This document shows positions 7,340 to 8,060 of a stretch of DNA of 8,060 bases, piece by piece. The notes beneath the pieces are model-generated. The model searched no databases. It was not told the origin of the DNA and saw only the letters and a program-made list of their open reading frames with translations. Position 1 is the stretch's first letter. Every line of letters begins with the position of its first letter. The position numbers and the translations under genes are program-made. Source of the stretch: an uncultured Lachnospiraceae bacterium (GTDB lineage Bacteria; Bacillota; Clostridia; Lachnospirales; Lachnospiraceae); contig CAJTVD010000114.1 of NCBI GenBank assembly GCA_910579495.1, positions 1 to 8,060 on the forward strand. Reading direction: 5' to 3'.

Positions 7340-7354
7340 AATTAGATAAAAAAT

Positions 7355-7462
7355 TTACATCTTTTCCCGCACTTTGTCTATGGTAACCCAGGGCAGGGGA
7401 TATTTGTATATCACCTCCCTGCCCCGGATGCAGGCAACATGGCAGCCCCTATTCCTTTCCAC
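7355..7462 (-). CDS. Possible small ORF, 35 residues, unknown function
   Basis: A reading frame opens with GTG at 7462 and ends with TAA at 7357-7355, 28 nt before the first ABC gene. The peptide has two cysteines (Cys7, Cys11) and a C-terminal half reading YKYPLPWVTIDKVREKM, which looks protein-like. About two thirds of codons end in G or C, which would fit the neighbouring genes. Against it: the GTG has no Shine-Dalgarno and depends on coupling to the 142-residue gene it overlaps by 14 nt. A shorter version could begin at the GTG at 7414 (19 residues), with a weak GGGG upstream. It also shares its bases with a strong hairpin (7391-7424). It could be a small regulatory or exported peptide, the remnant of a gene, or chance. 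I do not recognise a family. Confidence 0.35.
   Translation of the reverse strand: MERNRGCHVACIRGREVIYKYPLPWVTIDKVREKM
7391..7424 (-). promoter_or_regulatory. RNA hairpin ahead of the ABC exporter genes
   Basis: GGGCAGGG (7391-7398) pairs with CCCTGCCC (7417-7424), and GATAT (7399-7403) pairs with ATATC (7408-7412). The loop is 4 nt, with a 4 nt bulge at 7413-7416. The 13 bp in total should make a stable structure in the minus-strand transcript. No U-run follows, so it is not an intrinsic terminator. It may adjust RNA stability, processing or relative expression between the 142-residue gene and the transporter. On the minus strand it contains GGAGGTGAT, a near-perfect Shine-Dalgarno with no ATG, GTG or TTG at a useful distance. 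Confidence 0.5.
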
Positions 7463-7877
7463 TATGTATCAGCTTTTTAATCGCTTCTTCAATTAGTTTA
7501 TCATTGGTAAGCGGAGAGGAATTCTGTATTTTGGCAAGCTCCCTTAAATCATCACTGCTTAATGTGATGACATGCTCCTGTTCGCGCCCTGGGTCGGGAA
7601 TAACATAAGCGTCCATTTCCTTCTCCAGCTCATTTAACTGGCGCATACTGTTGGTAATCTGGCTTTTACCCAAATTCACTGCCTCAAGCAACTCTTCATA
7701 GCTTTCGGATATACGGTAATATTCTGGAATATCCTCATATATTTTCGCGGGGTCATCCACAATGCCTGATTCATGGCCGTTCCCATAGACATACCTGTTA
7801 TCTTTCACATTCCTGTCCAAAAAGTTCAGCGTCTGCGTCACTTTTCCCCCTTCCACCGTTATAATGAGTTTTGCCAT
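7449..7877 (-). CDS. Hypothetical protein, 142 residues, possible C-terminal ribbon-helix-helix
   Basis: I do not recognise the family. The protein is soluble and acidic, with no membrane segment or signal peptide. It begins with a likely beta hairpin (KLIITVEGGKVTQTLNFLD, residues 3-21). A helical, coiled-coil-like stretch follows at about 58-91 (charged and Leu-spaced). After a Pro/Asp/Gly-rich break at about 94-98 come a short strand (about 102-106) and two helices (about 108-117 and 124-137). That strand-helix-helix tail has the pattern of a ribbon-helix-helix DNA-binding domain, seen in antitoxins and small repressors, so a regulator of its own operon is possible; this is inference only. 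GGGAGGAG at 7883-7890 lies 5 nt before the ATG and is very strong. It is the first gene after the promoter at 7921 and is followed by the ABC exporter pair, so it may control or assist the transporter. Confidence 0.8.
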   Translation of the reverse strand: MAKLIITVEGGKVTQTLNFLDRNVKDNRYVYGNGHESGIVDDPAKIYEDIPEYYRISESYEELLEAVNLGKSQITNSMRQLNELEKEMDAYVIPDPGREQEHVITLSSDDLRELAKIQNSSPLTNDKLIEEAIKKLIHSGKE

Positions 7878-7920
7878 AGTATCTCCTCCCTTTTGTTACA
7901 TTTAATGCCTTAATGGCAAT

Positions 7921-7929
7921 ATTATACCA
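7921..7929 (-). promoter_or_regulatory. Extended -10 promoter of the 142-residue gene / ABC operon
   Basis: The minus strand reads TGGTATAAT, a perfect -10 with TGn extension. The -35 position 17 bp upstream (7944-7949) is only TTTTTT. The start is expected near 7914, giving a leader of about 37 nt. A small inverted repeat (TGCC-5 nt-GGCA) overlaps the start-site region. It is too short to call an operator by itself. Confidence 0.6.
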
Positions 7930-8033
7930 TACTGAAATGAAATAAAAAACGCTAAAAATTAAGTATTGGAAAAAATCCTCTGGATACTTCCAGGTTGCTA
8001 AAAACGGGGAATCTCCTGCATGGGGCCGCGCCT

Positions 8034-8060
8034 AAAAAACGGATGCCAGGTAAAACCTGG
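8034..8060 (-). terminator. Probable intrinsic terminator of a gene beyond the right edge (truncated)
   Basis: CCAGG-TAAAA-CCTGG (8046-8060) is a perfect stem-loop running into the window edge. On the minus strand it is followed by CATCCG and then six T (8039-8034). If the missing bases past 8060 complete the complement of CGGATG (8040-8045), the stem would reach 11 bp directly against the T-run, a classic terminator. It would end a minus-strand gene lying to the right and insulate it from the promoter at 7921. Confidence 0.5.

Noticed and set aside
7961..7986. AAGTAT...ATACTT inverted repeat upstream of the 142-residue gene promoter
   Set aside because: The arms are 6 bp of mostly A/T with a 14 nt interior; such repeats are expected by chance in AT-rich spacer DNA.

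Overview
The window looks like chromosomal DNA of a Gram-positive, Clostridia-type bacterium, most likely a gut Lachnospiraceae member. This rests on the near-balanced base composition, strong GGAGG-type ribosome binding sites, free use of ATA and AGG codons, and a methyltransferase active-site region of the kind common in Clostridia. The genus cannot be read from the sequence.

Layout, left to right. Bases 1-205 hold a good sigma-A type promoter (TTGATA-18 bp-TATAAT) for a plus-strand DNA-repair gene at 206-739, an O6-methylguanine-DNA methyltransferase. Everything else runs on the minus strand. Read in transcription order, it starts near 7914 with an extended -10 promoter and a 142-residue protein of unknown family (7877-7449). 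A possible 35-residue small ORF (7462-7355) follows inside an otherwise empty gap that also carries a strong RNA hairpin. Next come two half-size ABC exporter subunits, each 597 residues, joined by an ATGA overlap (7326-5533 and 5536-3743). A second unit then starts from its own extended -10 promoter near 3701: a MoxR-type AAA+ ATPase (3653-2589), followed 4 bp later by a 616-residue protein with zincin-like metallopeptidase domains and a C-terminal von Willebrand A (vWA) domain (2584-734). That gene ends tail-to-tail inside the methyltransferase gene, with a 6 bp overlap.

How the genes may work together. The two ABC subunits very probably form one heterodimeric exporter. The small upstream gene(s) in the same transcript may regulate it or supply a substrate, but neither role is shown by the sequence. 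The AAA+ and vWA proteins form the recurring MoxR-vWA pairing, in which the ATPase is thought to remodel or load metal/protein complexes with help from the vWA partner. The methyltransferase is a stand-alone repair gene.

The most notable points are: an internal duplication of the metallopeptidase-like domain in the vWA protein, with the first copy carrying HNxxH instead of HExxH; a 13 bp perfect palindrome over the -35 region of the MoxR-vWA promoter; the hidden 35-codon ORF and hairpin ahead of the ABC exporter; and a terminator hairpin cut by the right edge. No CRISPR array, insertion sequence, rRNA or tRNA was seen.
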